Of a stretch of DNA of 64,000 nt, positions 1-8,800 are shown in pieces. Numbering within the stretch: the stretch's first letter is position 1; every line of letters begins with the position of its first letter. Source of the DNA: Pseudolysobacter antarcticus (lineage in GTDB: Bacteria; Pseudomonadota; Gammaproteobacteria; Xanthomonadales; Rhodanobacteraceae); the NCBI RefSeq assembly GCF_004168365.1, contig NZ_CP035704.1, forward strand, positions 930,001 through 994,000. The letters are read 5' to 3'. The notes beneath the pieces are model-generated. The model saw only the letters and a list, made by a program, of their open reading frames with translations. It was not told where the DNA came from and did not search any database. The position numbers and the translations under genes are program-made.

Positions 1-2
1 CA

Positions 3-728
3 GAACCGGCAGATGCCGCACCGCCACCGAAGCCGACGCCGCCCAAACCGACACCGCAGGAAATCAAGCGCGATCAGGCTGCCCAGGCCGAGATCTTGCG
101 GCAGGATCAGAAAAATCAGGAGCGCGTCGCCGAGATGGCGCGCGAGAAAGCCGACAAAGCGGAAAAGGTCGAGGCCGAGCGCAAGCGTCAGGAGCAAATC
201 CTGCTCGAACAGAAAGAGCAGGAAGAACAGGCCAAACGCGAGCAGGCGATTATCAAGGAGCTGGACGCCGCCAAGAAAAAAACCGAGGCTGCCAACAGGA
301 AGCTCAAGCTCGAACAGGAAAAACAAAAGCAGCTCGCCGATACCAATGCCAAGCCTGCGGCGAAACCGCCGGCGGCGCCGCAACGCGCACCGGCGGCTGA
401 GGTGCCTGAAGCGGAGAAAGCGCAGACCGGCATGAACGGAACCGATGCGAGTTTGCTCGGTGAATACAGTGCGGCGATCCAGAATGCGGTGACGTTAAAT
501 TGGTTGCGGCCAGACAGCGCTCAAGGTGGCCTTAGTTGCGTCGTTCACATCACGCAGATTCCTGGCGGTGAGGTTTTGAGCGCGAACGTAAGCGGCGCAT
601 GTAATGCCGATGCCATCACGAGAAACTCTATCGAGCAGGCAGTCAAACGCGCAGCACCGTTGCCTTACAAAGGTTATGAGAAAGTGTTTCAGCGTGACCT
701 AAATTTGATTTTTAAGTACAACGGATAA
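3..728 (+). CDS. tolA: Cell envelope integrity protein TolA (3' part, start outside window)
   Basis: TolA links the inner-membrane TolQ-TolR motor to TolB-Pal at the outer membrane, keeping the envelope together during constriction. The frame is open from the window edge: a proline/lysine-rich stretch, then a long Lys/Glu/Ala/Gln-rich helical region (domain II, to about base 420) with the usual heptad-like EQ/AK/EK pattern, and a globular C-terminal domain (about 450-728) with one Cys pair (SCVVHI and SGACNADA) and a final hydrophobic FQRDLNLIFKY segment typical of TolA domain III. The N-terminal membrane anchor is missing because the gene starts upstream. It ends 15 bases before tolB, so tolA-tolB-pal-cpoB reads as one operon. 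Confidence 0.93.
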   Translation, partial: EPADAAPPPKPTPPKPTPQEIKRDQAAQAEILRQDQKNQERVAEMAREKADKAEKVEAERKRQEQILLEQKEQEEQAKREQAIIKELDAAKKKTEAANRKLKLEQEKQKQLADTNAKPAAKPPAAPQRAPAAEVPEAEKAQTGMNGTDASLLGEYSAAIQNAVTLNWLRPDSAQGGLSCVVHITQIPGGEVLSANVSGACNADAITRNSIEQAVKRAAPLPYKGYEKVFQRDLNLIFKYNG

Positions 729-743
729 CGGATGAGGAAACCT

Positions 744-2066
744 ATGAACATGCCAAAAATTTGGATGAGAGGTCTGGCGCTGTTGCTGGTGGTGCTGAGT
801 GCAAGCTTGGCGCAGGCACAAGGGCTGAGCATCGATATCGTCAACGGTACGCCGTCGGCATTGCCAATTGCCGTAGTGCCGTTCGCCTTCGAAGGCGCGG
901 GCGTGCCACCTGACGTTGATGTGTCGGAAATCATGCGCAACGATTTCAACCGCTCGGGGAAATTCCGCGGTTTGCCAAAAGCCGACATCATCGAGTTTCC
1001 GACACGTCAGTCGGAAGTGAAATTTGCGACGTGGAATCTGCTCAAGCAGGCGTATCTCGTGGTCGGGCGCGTGCGTGACGGCAGCAACGGCGAACTCACT
1101 GTCGAATACGAATTGTTCGATGTCGCCAAACAGCAGGCGCTATTGATCGGCAAGCCGATTTCCGGCCAGCGCAGCGACATGCGTGGCCTCGCGCACAAAA
1201 TCGCCGATGACGTCTACGAAAAAATCCTCGGCGTACGCGGCGCGTTCTGGACGCGTGTTGCCTACATTACCTCCAGCGGCAGCGGCAACAACATGAACTA
1301 CGCGCTGATGGTGGCTGATTCCGACGGCTACGGCCCACAGACCGTCGTGAAATCGCACGAGCCGCTGCTGTCGCCCGCTTGGTCGCCAGATGGTAACAAA
1401 ATCGCGTATGTCTCGTTCGAGCGTGGCAATTCGGCGATTTACATCCAGGATATTTCAACCGGCTCGCGCGAGCTGGTGTCGGCCAACAAGGGCATCAACG
1501 GCGGACCATCCTTTTCGCCGGATGGCACGCGCCTTGCGCTGACTTTGTCATACGGCGGTAATCCTGATATCTACATTATGGATCTGGCGACCAAGAAAAC
1601 CACGCAGATCACCAAGCATTTTGCGATCGACGTCGAAGCGACCTGGATGCCTGACGGGCAGAGTCTGATTTTCACGTCGGATCGTTCCGGCAAACCACAG
1701 CTGTATCAAGCTTCGATTACTGGCGGTGATGCGACGCGAATCAGCTTCCAGGGCGAATACAACGCCACGCCATCGATCATCAACGATGGCCGCAGCGTAA
1801 AGATCGCTATGGCGCAAGGCGGCGGAAATGTGTATCGTGTTGCTGTTTTAGACCGCGCCAGTGGCGAAAGTAAAATGATTTCGCCGGGCAGCCTGGATGA
1901 ACACCCCAGCTTTGCGCCGAATGGCAGCATGCTGATTTATGCCGCTACCGAAGGTTCGCGCGGTGTTTTATATGCGATTTCTGCAGATGGTCTTGTGCGA
2001 CAGCGCCTGGTTCTTGCCGACGGCGATGTGCGCGAGCCGGCATGGTCCCCGTATCGCAAGCGTTGA
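744..2066 (+). CDS. tolB: Tol-Pal system beta-propeller protein TolB
   Basis: Periplasmic TolB binds Pal and the TolA C-terminal domain. The product has a signal peptide (MNMPKIWMRG..., cleavage near AQA/QG), an N-terminal alpha/beta domain, and five to six PD40/WD40-like strands with the signature S/P-D-G (PAWSPDGNKIAY, PSFSPDGTRLAL, WMPDGQSLIF, PSFAPNGSMLIY, EPAWSP). About 440 residues, normal for the family. I choose ATG 744 because GAGG at 734-737 lies six bases upstream; an in-frame ATG at 732 has no good ribosome site. It lies between tolA and pal in the canonical order. Confidence 0.96.
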   Translation: MNMPKIWMRGLALLLVVLSASLAQAQGLSIDIVNGTPSALPIAVVPFAFEGAGVPPDVDVSEIMRNDFNRSGKFRGLPKADIIEFPTRQSEVKFATWNLLKQAYLVVGRVRDGSNGELTVEYELFDVAKQQALLIGKPISGQRSDMRGLAHKIADDVYEKILGVRGAFWTRVAYITSSGSGNNMNYALMVADSDGYGPQTVVKSHEPLLSPAWSPDGNKIAYVSFERGNSAIYIQDISTGSRELVSANKGINGGPSFSPDGTRLALTLSYGGNPDIYIMDLATKKTTQITKHFAIDVEATWMPDGQSLIFTSDRSGKPQLYQASITGGDATRISFQGEYNATPSIINDGRSVKIAMAQGGGNVYRVAVLDRASGESKMISPGSLDEHPSFAPNGSMLIYAATEGSRGVLYAISADGLVRQRLVLADGDVREPAWSPYRKR

Positions 2067-2138
2067 AGAAGAAAGTGCACCGGTCCACGGTGTGCGCGAG
2101 TGTAAGTTTTTATTTTAGCTAACCATTGAGGGAACACC

Positions 2139-2669
2139 ATGAGCCACCCGAATCTGAACACCTTTTTCCGCGTTGCCCTGTGCGGCGCGCTCGTCCTGAG
2201 CATCGCCGCCTGCAGCAAGAAAGCAGTCAAGCATGACGATCAGCCAGCAAACAACGACAATGGCGCGACCACCCAGCCGACCAAGCCGCATGGCAAGTAC
2301 AGCCCGGGCGATCTGAACACCGACTCTTGCCTGCTGCAGCGCGTTGTGTACTTCGATTACGACAAAGCCGAAATCGCGTCGGATTTCCGCGCAGCGATCG
2401 CTTGCCATGCCGAATACCTGCGTGAGTTCCCGGGCGCACGCGTAACCCTCGAAGGCAACACCGACGAGCGCGGTACGCGCGAATACAACCTCGGCCTCGG
2501 CGAGCGTCGTGGCAATGCGGTCAACTCGGCACTTTCCTCGGCCGGTGCATCGTCCAGCCAGCTCAACGTAGTCAGCTACGGTGAAGAGCGCGCGACTTGC
2601 AAAGAGCACGCTGAAAGCTGCTGGCACAAGAACCGCCGCGTCGAGATCGTCTATAGCTCGAAGCAGTAA
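2139..2669 (+). CDS. pal: Peptidoglycan-associated lipoprotein Pal
   Basis: Outer-membrane lipoprotein that binds peptidoglycan and TolB. The N-terminus is a lipoprotein signal with lipobox S-I-A-A-C (Cys 25), followed by a flexible Asn/Gln/Thr-rich linker and an OmpA-like domain with VYFDYDKAEI and the peptidoglycan-binding signature NTDERGTREYN...GERRGNAV. Two Cys in the last third (RATCKEHAESCWHKNRR) probably form a disulfide. The start is supported by GAGGGA just upstream of the ATG. Length 176 residues, as expected. About 70 bases separate it from tolB; cpoB follows after 9 bases. Confidence 0.96.
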   Translation: MSHPNLNTFFRVALCGALVLSIAACSKKAVKHDDQPANNDNGATTQPTKPHGKYSPGDLNTDSCLLQRVVYFDYDKAEIASDFRAAIACHAEYLREFPGARVTLEGNTDERGTREYNLGLGERRGNAVNSALSSAGASSSQLNVVSYGEERATCKEHAESCWHKNRRVEIVYSSKQ

Positions 2670-2678
2670 GATCAGACC

Positions 2679-3575
2679 ATGCGCAAGCTGTACCCTGTAA
2701 CTCGTTTCGTTCTGGCGCTGGCCTTGATGGCTGGCGCTGGCTGGGCTTCGGCTCAGGATTCCGGCCGTCTGAGCCTCGCTGACCGTGTTGCCCGCCTCGA
2801 GCAACAATCGCAAAGCGGCTCGGGTGTCGATATGGTCAACCAGATCAATGCCCTGCAAGCGCAGGTGCAGACGCTGCAAGGCCAGCTCGAAGAGTCCAAG
2901 CATCAACTCGACGAACAGAAACAGAGCGGCAAAGCGCAGTACTCCGATCTTGATTCACGGCTCGCCAAGCTCGAAGGTCGCGGCACCGGTGCCGCACCTT
3001 TGGCTGGCGCAGCTGCGGCCAATCAAGGTCAGATGCAGGATGTAACGCTCGGCGCCACTGGCGCCGCAGCGTCTGCAGCTGCGGCAAATAATGCCGCTGC
3101 GGCAGACATGCAAAATCCGGTGGAAACCGCGCGTCGTTCGCCGGCATTGGCCAGCAATACACCGGCCGCACCCGCTGATCCTGCTGCGGAAAAAGCCGCT
3201 TATGATGAAGCCTTCGCGGCGTTGAAAGATGGCCGTTATGCCGAATCCGCACGCCGTTTCCAGGCGTTCACGGCGGATTATCCGAACAGCGATTTGTCCA
3301 GCAACGCCAACTACTGGCTCGGCGAATCGTATTACGTCACCCAGAATTATCGCATCGCACTGGAGACTTTCCAGAAGCTGCTGACCCTGTTTCCAACCAG
3401 TCAGAAAGCTCCCGATGCGCTGCTGAAAGTCGGCTACTGCCAGTACGAAATGAAAGACTGGAATGCCGCTGAAACCACGCTCAACAGTGTGGTGCAGAAA
3501 TATCCGAACACTACCGTCGCCAGCCTCGCGCAGGGCCGCTTGCGCGCGCTCAAGCTTGAAGGCCGTCACGGCTGA
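2679..3575 (+). CDS. cpoB: Cell division coordinator CpoB (YbgF)
   Basis: Periplasmic TPR protein that in E. coli coordinates PBP1B activity with Tol-driven outer-membrane constriction. Visible: signal peptide ending WASAQD, an N-terminal coiled coil rich in Gln/Leu (about residues 35-100), an Ala-rich low-complexity linker (about 100-165), and C-terminal TPRs beginning AAYDEAFAALKDGRYAESARRFQAF, then YWLGESYYVTQNYRIALETFQKLL and LLKVGYCQYEMKDWNAAETTL. Length 298 is slightly longer than E. coli YbgF because of the Ala-rich linker. Fourth gene of the tol-pal operon. The window also carries mrcB (about 35.7 kb), the known functional partner. Confidence 0.94.
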   Translation: MRKLYPVTRFVLALALMAGAGWASAQDSGRLSLADRVARLEQQSQSGSGVDMVNQINALQAQVQTLQGQLEESKHQLDEQKQSGKAQYSDLDSRLAKLEGRGTGAAPLAGAAAANQGQMQDVTLGATGAAASAAAANNAAAADMQNPVETARRSPALASNTPAAPADPAAEKAAYDEAFAALKDGRYAESARRFQAFTADYPNSDLSSNANYWLGESYYVTQNYRIALETFQKLLTLFPTSQKAPDALLKVGYCQYEMKDWNAAETTLNSVVQKYPNTTVASLAQGRLRALKLEGRHG

Positions 3576-3598
3576 TCGACCATTCAGGAGCCTTGGCC

Positions 3599-4285
3599 GT
3601 GGCCGAAGGCGATAGCAATTCTCAAACACTCAGCCCTGCGTTAGCCGAACGCCTGCGCATCAGCGAGATTTTTTGCTCGATCCAAGGCGAGTCCCGCAGC
3701 GCCGGCTGGCCGACCGTATTCGTGCGCCTCACTGGCTGCCCGTTGCGTTGCACGTGGTGCGATACCGAATATGCATTTCACGGCGGCGGCTGGCGCAGTA
3801 TCGACGACATCGTGCAGGAAGTCGCCACGCACAAGACGCATCATGTCTGTGTCACCGGCGGCGAGCCGCTTGCGCAGAAACGCTGCCTGACGTTGTTGCA
3901 ACGCCTGTGCGATGCCGGCCACGAAGTGTCGCTGGAAACCAGTGGTGCGCTGGATGTTTCGCAGGTCGATCCGCGCGTGATCAAGGTCGTCGATTTGAAG
4001 GCACCGGGCTCCGGCGAGCACAAGCGCAATCGCTGGCAAAATATCCCATCGCTCGCGCCATCGGATCAAATCAAGTTTGTGCTGGCCGATCGCGCCGATT
4101 ACGACTGGGCTAACGCTGTGCTGACCGAACACAAGCTGCATGAGCGCTGCGAGGTGTTGTATTCGCCAGTGCACGGCAGCCTCGCGCCGCGCGAACTGGC
4201 CGAATGGATACTCGCCGATCACCTGCCGGTGCGCATGCAAATGCAGTTGCACAAGCTGCTCTGGGGCGATGTGCCGGGGCATTGA
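3599..4285 (+). CDS. queE: 7-carboxy-7-deazaguanine synthase QueE
   Basis: Radical-SAM enzyme converting 6-carboxytetrahydropterin to 7-carboxy-7-deazaguanine in queuosine (preQ0) synthesis. The N-terminal part has the RISEIFCSIQGE signature of QueE and a CPLRCTWCDTEYAF motif, i.e. the CX3CX2C iron-sulfur site, followed by a glycine-rich SAM site VTGGEPLAQ and a conserved ETSGALD. I prefer GTG 3599 as start: AGGAG at 3586-3590 is eight bases upstream, whereas a TTG at 3593 would leave only two bases of spacing. It follows cpoB by 23 bases and precedes queC, a usual arrangement in Lysobacterales. Confidence 0.95.
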   Translation: MAEGDSNSQTLSPALAERLRISEIFCSIQGESRSAGWPTVFVRLTGCPLRCTWCDTEYAFHGGGWRSIDDIVQEVATHKTHHVCVTGGEPLAQKRCLTLLQRLCDAGHEVSLETSGALDVSQVDPRVIKVVDLKAPGSGEHKRNRWQNIPSLAPSDQIKFVLADRADYDWANAVLTEHKLHERCEVLYSPVHGSLAPRELAEWILADHLPVRMQMQLHKLLWGDVPGH

Positions 4286-4431
4286 TTCGCGGCATCGATT
4301 CCATATGCCGGCAACAACTCCGTTCGTCCGACCAGCTCCGCTGTTGAACACCTGCGTAGGTTTTTTGCTCGTCATTCCTGCCTGCGCGCGAATGACGATT
4401 CGTTTTTGACATTGATATGGTCTGGAAAGTT
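4286..4431. repeat. queE-queC spacer with REP-like inverted repeat
   Basis: Non-coding spacer. It contains the imperfect palindrome CGTCATTCCTGCCTG / CGCGAATGACG (about 4369-4397), whose arms CGTCATT and AATGACG are perfect inverted copies around a 14-base middle. This resembles the short GTCATTCC...GGAATGAC palindromes scattered through many proteobacterial genomes. No second copy was noticed in this window, so calling it a family member is inference. Confidence 0.35.
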
Positions 4432-5115
4432 ATGAGCTCATCCACTTCATCACCACGCGCCGTTGTCCTCGTGTCTGGCGGCATGGATTCGGCTGTGGTT
4501 CTCGCCCTGGCGCGCGAACAAGGCTTCGATTGCTACGCGTTGAGCGTCGCCTACGGACAGCGGCATTCCTCCGAACTCGAAGCCGCCGCGCGCGTCTCGC
4601 AAGCGCTCGGCGCGATCACGCATAAAGTGGTCGTGGTGGATCTGCGCGCGATCGGCGGCTCGGCGCTTACGGCGGATATCGAAGTGCCCGAACAAGGCGG
4701 CGCCGGCATCCCGGTGACCTACGTGCCGGCGCGCAATACCATCATGTTGTCGATCGCGCTCGGCTGGGCCGAAGTGCTTGGTGCCGACGAAATTTATTGC
4801 GGCGTCAACGCGGTGGATTATTCCGGCTACCCGGATTGTCGTCCGGCATTTATCGAAGCGTTCGAGCGGCTCGGCAATCTCGCTACCAAGGCCGGCGTCG
4901 AAGGTCACGCGCTGCATGTGCGCGCGCCGCTGATGCGCATGAGCAAAGCCGATATCGTGCGCGAAGGCGTGCGCCTGAACGTCGATTTTGCCGCAACCGT
5001 ATCCTGCTACAACGCTGATATTGCCGGTCGCGCCTGCGCGCATTGCGATGCCTGCCGCTTGCGCGCCGACGGCTTCATTGCGGCTGGCGTGAGCGATCCC
5101 ACGCATTACGTCTAG
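4432..5115 (+). CDS. queC: 7-cyano-7-deazaguanine synthase QueC
   Basis: ATP-dependent enzyme making preQ0 from the QueE product, the last step before transfer to tRNA guanine transglycosylase chemistry. Visible: PP-loop [13 protein letters not shown] near the N-terminus, conserved YGQRHSSEL and [11 protein letters not shown] segments, and the C-terminal zinc site [19 protein letters not shown] with four Cys. Length about 227, normal. ATG 4432 begins close to the PP-loop strand as in homologues; an in-frame ATG at 4417 would add five residues. Together with queE it supplies two of the four preQ0 steps; queD and queF are not in the window. Confidence 0.94.
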   Translation: MSSSTSSPRAVVLVSGGMDSAVVLALAREQGFDCYALSVAYGQRHSSELEAAARVSQALGAITHKVVVVDLRAIGGSALTADIEVPEQGGAGIPVTYVPARNTIMLSIALGWAEVLGADEIYCGVNAVDYSGYPDCRPAFIEAFERLGNLATKAGVEGHALHVRAPLMRMSKADIVREGVRLNVDFAATVSCYNADIAGRACAHCDACRLRADGFIAAGVSDPTHYV

Positions 5116-5342
5116 CCGGCCTGCGCGCATGATGCGCTGATTGCGGCGCGGACCGGCGGATGGAAATTCGGCTCATCCTGATCGTCTGACTCCGGCATCG
5201 CGGATAAGGAAACCCATAATCCGTGGCGCGAAGTGCTAGTCGCAGCGTTTTTTACTTGTCAGCGCACGCATCTGGCCCTACACTTCGCAGCCCGCAATTC
5301 CCGTCGTTGAGATTCATCGTCACGGCGTTCTGCATACACCTT

Positions 5343-5418
5343 GGGCCGTTAGCTCAGTTGGTAGAGCAGCGGACTTTTAATCCGTTGGTCGATGGTTCGA
5401 ATCCATCACGGCCCACCA
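5343..5418 (+). tRNA. tRNA-Lys (anticodon TTT), CCA encoded
   Basis: A 76-base cloverleaf read by eye: acceptor GGGCCGT pairs perfectly with ACGGCCC, D-arm AGCTCAGTTGGTAGAGC, anticodon stem CGGA/TCCG with loop CTTTTAA giving anticodon TTT, and T-arm GATGGTTCGAATCCATC. The discriminator is A and the CCA end is encoded. It follows queC by about 230 bases, as in related genomes. Confidence 0.97.
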
Positions 5419-5814
5419 CAGAACAAAATCGCTTGTGCCCACGCATGTTGGGTATTCACGCGCGTGCATAATTTTGGCGTGATTACATCGTGCGGACGCT
5501 CGATCATCATGCAAGAGCCGGTCGATTCTCAAGCAGCCCCGTCGCGGCGTGGACGCGTTGCACAAGGTGCGTAAACGCCCAACGGCGAACTGTGTGCTCG
5601 CCCTGGATGATCGCAATGGCCGTGCTCGCATCGCGAGTTTGATATTGCACATCTCGTGCGCAAGGGGGGCGCGACTGGCTTCGGGCTAGCTGTCACCACG
5701 TATCTTTCGCGGTGCATGTCGCAAATTCCCGGGAAACGGCGTTCTCCGCACGTATCCGATCAAGCGCCTTGGGGACCGACCATGTATCGATGCACCTTCT
5801 GTAAAGATCACGCA
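5419..5814. other. Spacer between tRNA-Lys and the kelch/Ig protein gene
   Basis: About 400 bases with no gene I can support. The frame of the downstream gene stays open to 5656, but the extra residues look untranslated and the recognisable signal peptide starts only at 5815. No clear promoter or terminator was identified. Confidence 0.5.
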
Positions 5815-8800
5815 ATGCGATTAATGCGTCGGCTTGGAGTCTTGGCATTTGCATTGAGCCTGATGTGCATGGCCACATCGGTTGTGGCCGCAACGTGGGT
5901 TCAGTCCGGCAGCCTGCATACCGTTCGCATCAATGCCAGCGCAGCATTATTGCCCAATGGCTTGGTGCTCGTGGCCGGTGGCTCGAACGATTCCGGTGCG
6001 ATGAAAAGTGCGGAACTGTACGACCCGGTGAGCGGAACCTTCGCGATCACCGGATCGATGATTACCGCGCGACAAGGCGCCACCGCAACGGTACTGGCAA
6101 ACGGCTCGGTGCTGATCGCTGGAGGCGCAGACAGCAGCGGCTCGCTAGCCAGTGCAGAAATATACAATGTAACAAATGGGACTTTTACCGCCACGGGGGC
6201 GATGGTCGGCGCGCGCAGCGGTGCGACGGCAACCTTGCTTGGCGATGGACGCTTGTTGGTCGTCGGTGGTGGCAGTGGTGGTAGTTCGATCGGTACTGCC
6301 GAGCTCTACGATCCCGCGACTGGCCAGTTTCATTCGACCGGTTCGCTGCAGACAACACGGCTCGCGGCTACGGCCACGCTATTGCCGGACGGACGCGTGT
6401 TGGTCGCTGGCGGCCACATCGCGGGATTTTTTTCCGTTTCCACGCCGGTCGTGGAAATTTACGATCCGGCCACCGGCGCCTTTACTGCTGCTGCGGCGAT
6501 GTCTGTTGCGCGCGAATCGGCGACAGCGGTGCTGCTGGCAAATGGTCGCGTGCTGATTGTCGGCGGGATATCAGAGGGCGTAGCGCAGACCACGATTGCG
6601 GCGAGCGCCGAGTCATACAACCCGGTGACCAATGCATGGGCCATAACCGGCCTGCTTGCTCAAGCGCGCTATGGTGCCAATGCAGTGCTGCTGCCACATG
6701 GCGACGTGCTGGTTATCGGTGGTTATGGGGTGATAGGTGCGGGTGGCTTTCTGGCGAGTACAGAAATATACAATGCGGCATCCGGCACGTTTTCCTCTGC
6801 CGGCAGCATGCTCAGTGCGCGAGAATACGCCAATGCCGTGCTGCTGCCGGATGCGCGCGTGCTGGTCGTTGGCGGCGTAAACAGTAGTGGCTATCTGACC
6901 AAGGCCGAAATCTACGATGGCACGAGCGGCACCTTCGCGGCGACAGGATCGGTATCCACGTTATGCAATGCGCCGATCGCGACGCCGCTGCCGGATGGTC
7001 GAATTCTTCTGATCGGTTGCGATAATTTGTCTACGGCCGCCGGGCCCGGGCAGATTTATGATCCGGCAACCGGTAGTTTTGCCACGACCGCGGCACCGTA
7101 TTACAGCCGTTATGGCGGTTCGGCAACTCTGCTCGGCAATGGTCAGATACTCATCGCCGGTGGACTGAACGGGCAAGGGACGGCAGAGCAATACGACGCA
7201 GTGGCTGGTGTGTTCAATTTCGTCGGGGCACCGCACCAGGATCGGTATGGCGGAACGACGACGCTTCTGCCAAACGGGACCGTTCTGTTTGCCGGCGGGA
7301 TTGACTTTTATATTGACAATACACCGCTGCAGAACGCAGAGATCTACGATCCCGGCACCCGGCAGTTCCAACGAGTGCCGAGCGGAATGCAGTCAGGGCG
7401 TTGGGCGGCAACCGCTACGCTGTTGGCAAACGGCAAGGTGTTGATTGCTGGCGGCGCAACCGATTTCAATCCGGGCACGCCGATCGCCAAGGCCGACATC
7501 TATGATCCAGCCACGCAGGCATTCACGATCACTGGACCGCTCGGTTCGCCGCGCGCGGCGGCCACCGCAACTTTGCTGCCCAATGGAAAAGTGCTGATTG
7601 CGGGCGGCTATATAAAGACTGGCGTGAGCGCGACCACGGCTACCGCCGAGCTGTATGACCCGGCGACAGGTCATTTCGCCGCGACCGGAAGTATGGCGAG
7701 CGAGCGCCAGAACGCAACTGCATTGCTGCTGCCGAACGGCAAGGTAATGATTGTCGGCGGCATCAACAACGCCTACCAGGTACTCGCAAGCGCAGAGATA
7801 TACGATCCCGCAACCGGCATTTTCAGTGCCGCTGGCACGATGACGACACCGCGCGAATATACCTCGGCGGCGCTGCTCGCGGATGGTCGACCACTGATCG
7901 TCGGCGGCTATTTCAACGACAGCACATACGACGTGCTGAAAAGCGCCGAAGTTTATGATCGCGGCTTGGGGATCGACAACACGCGGCGCCCGCGCATCGA
8001 CCAAATCGCGATCACTGCGCCCTCGCAACCGCTGGTGCTGAATATCACTGGCAGCGGATTTCGGGCTTCCACCCGACAGGCATCGGGTTCGGTTTTGGGC
8101 AGCGAAGCGGCCAGTGGTGGCGCCGCAAGCGCGGCGACCAATTACCCGATCGTGGTACTGCAACGTATCGACAACGAGCAGCAGTTTTTCCTGCGCTCCG
8201 ATCCGGCCCAGGCCTGGAGCGACACGAGTTTCTCGTCGGTCATATTATCCGGCATGCCGCAAGGATTTTACCGCGCAACCGTCATCGTCAATGCCGTGCC
8301 AAGCAAGTCGCGCCTGGTGGCGATCGCGCCACCTTCGAAGGTGACAGTGATGCATGGTGATCCGCAAAGCACGCAGGTGAACACCCAGTTTGCGCAGATT
8401 CTGCAGGCGGTCGTAAGCGATGCGAACGGTAATCCCATCCAGGGCGCCATCGTCAGCTTTTCTTGTAGCCCGGCGAGCAACGGCGCGTGCATCGTCAACG
8501 CAGTTCCGGTGACCAGCGACGCGCAGGGGCTGGTATCGACGTTAGTCACCGCAAACACCAAAGCCGGCACTTATATGGTGCAGGCGAGCATCAACGGCAA
8601 TGCGCTGGCGACGTTTCATCTGAGCAATATGCCCGGTTCCGTAGCAAATTTGAGCAAAAGTGGTTCGCCACAAAGTACACAAGTAAACACAGCTTTCGCC
8701 AGCGCGTTGCAGGTGATCGCGAGCGACACGTTCGGCAATCCTGTCCCCGGTGCGGTGGTGAATTTTTCTGTCCCCGGCAGCGGCGCGAACGCCATATTGA

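Noticed and set aside
2115-2906. 263-codon minus-strand frame across pal/cpoB
   Set aside because: Runs through the lipoprotein and coiled-coil genes; no start context and no motif.
3560-3600. PreQ1 riboswitch before queE
   Set aside because: Only 23 bases separate cpoB and queE, too short, and no pseudoknot-like C-rich/A-rich pattern is seen.
5656-5814. N-terminal extension of the kelch protein
   Set aside because: The signal peptide starts at 5815; the upstream residues do not look like a secreted-protein N-terminus.
7000-7980. DNA-level tandem repeats in the kelch region as a CRISPR or satellite array
   Set aside because: Repeats are of about 150 bases, diverged and in frame; they encode protein repeats.
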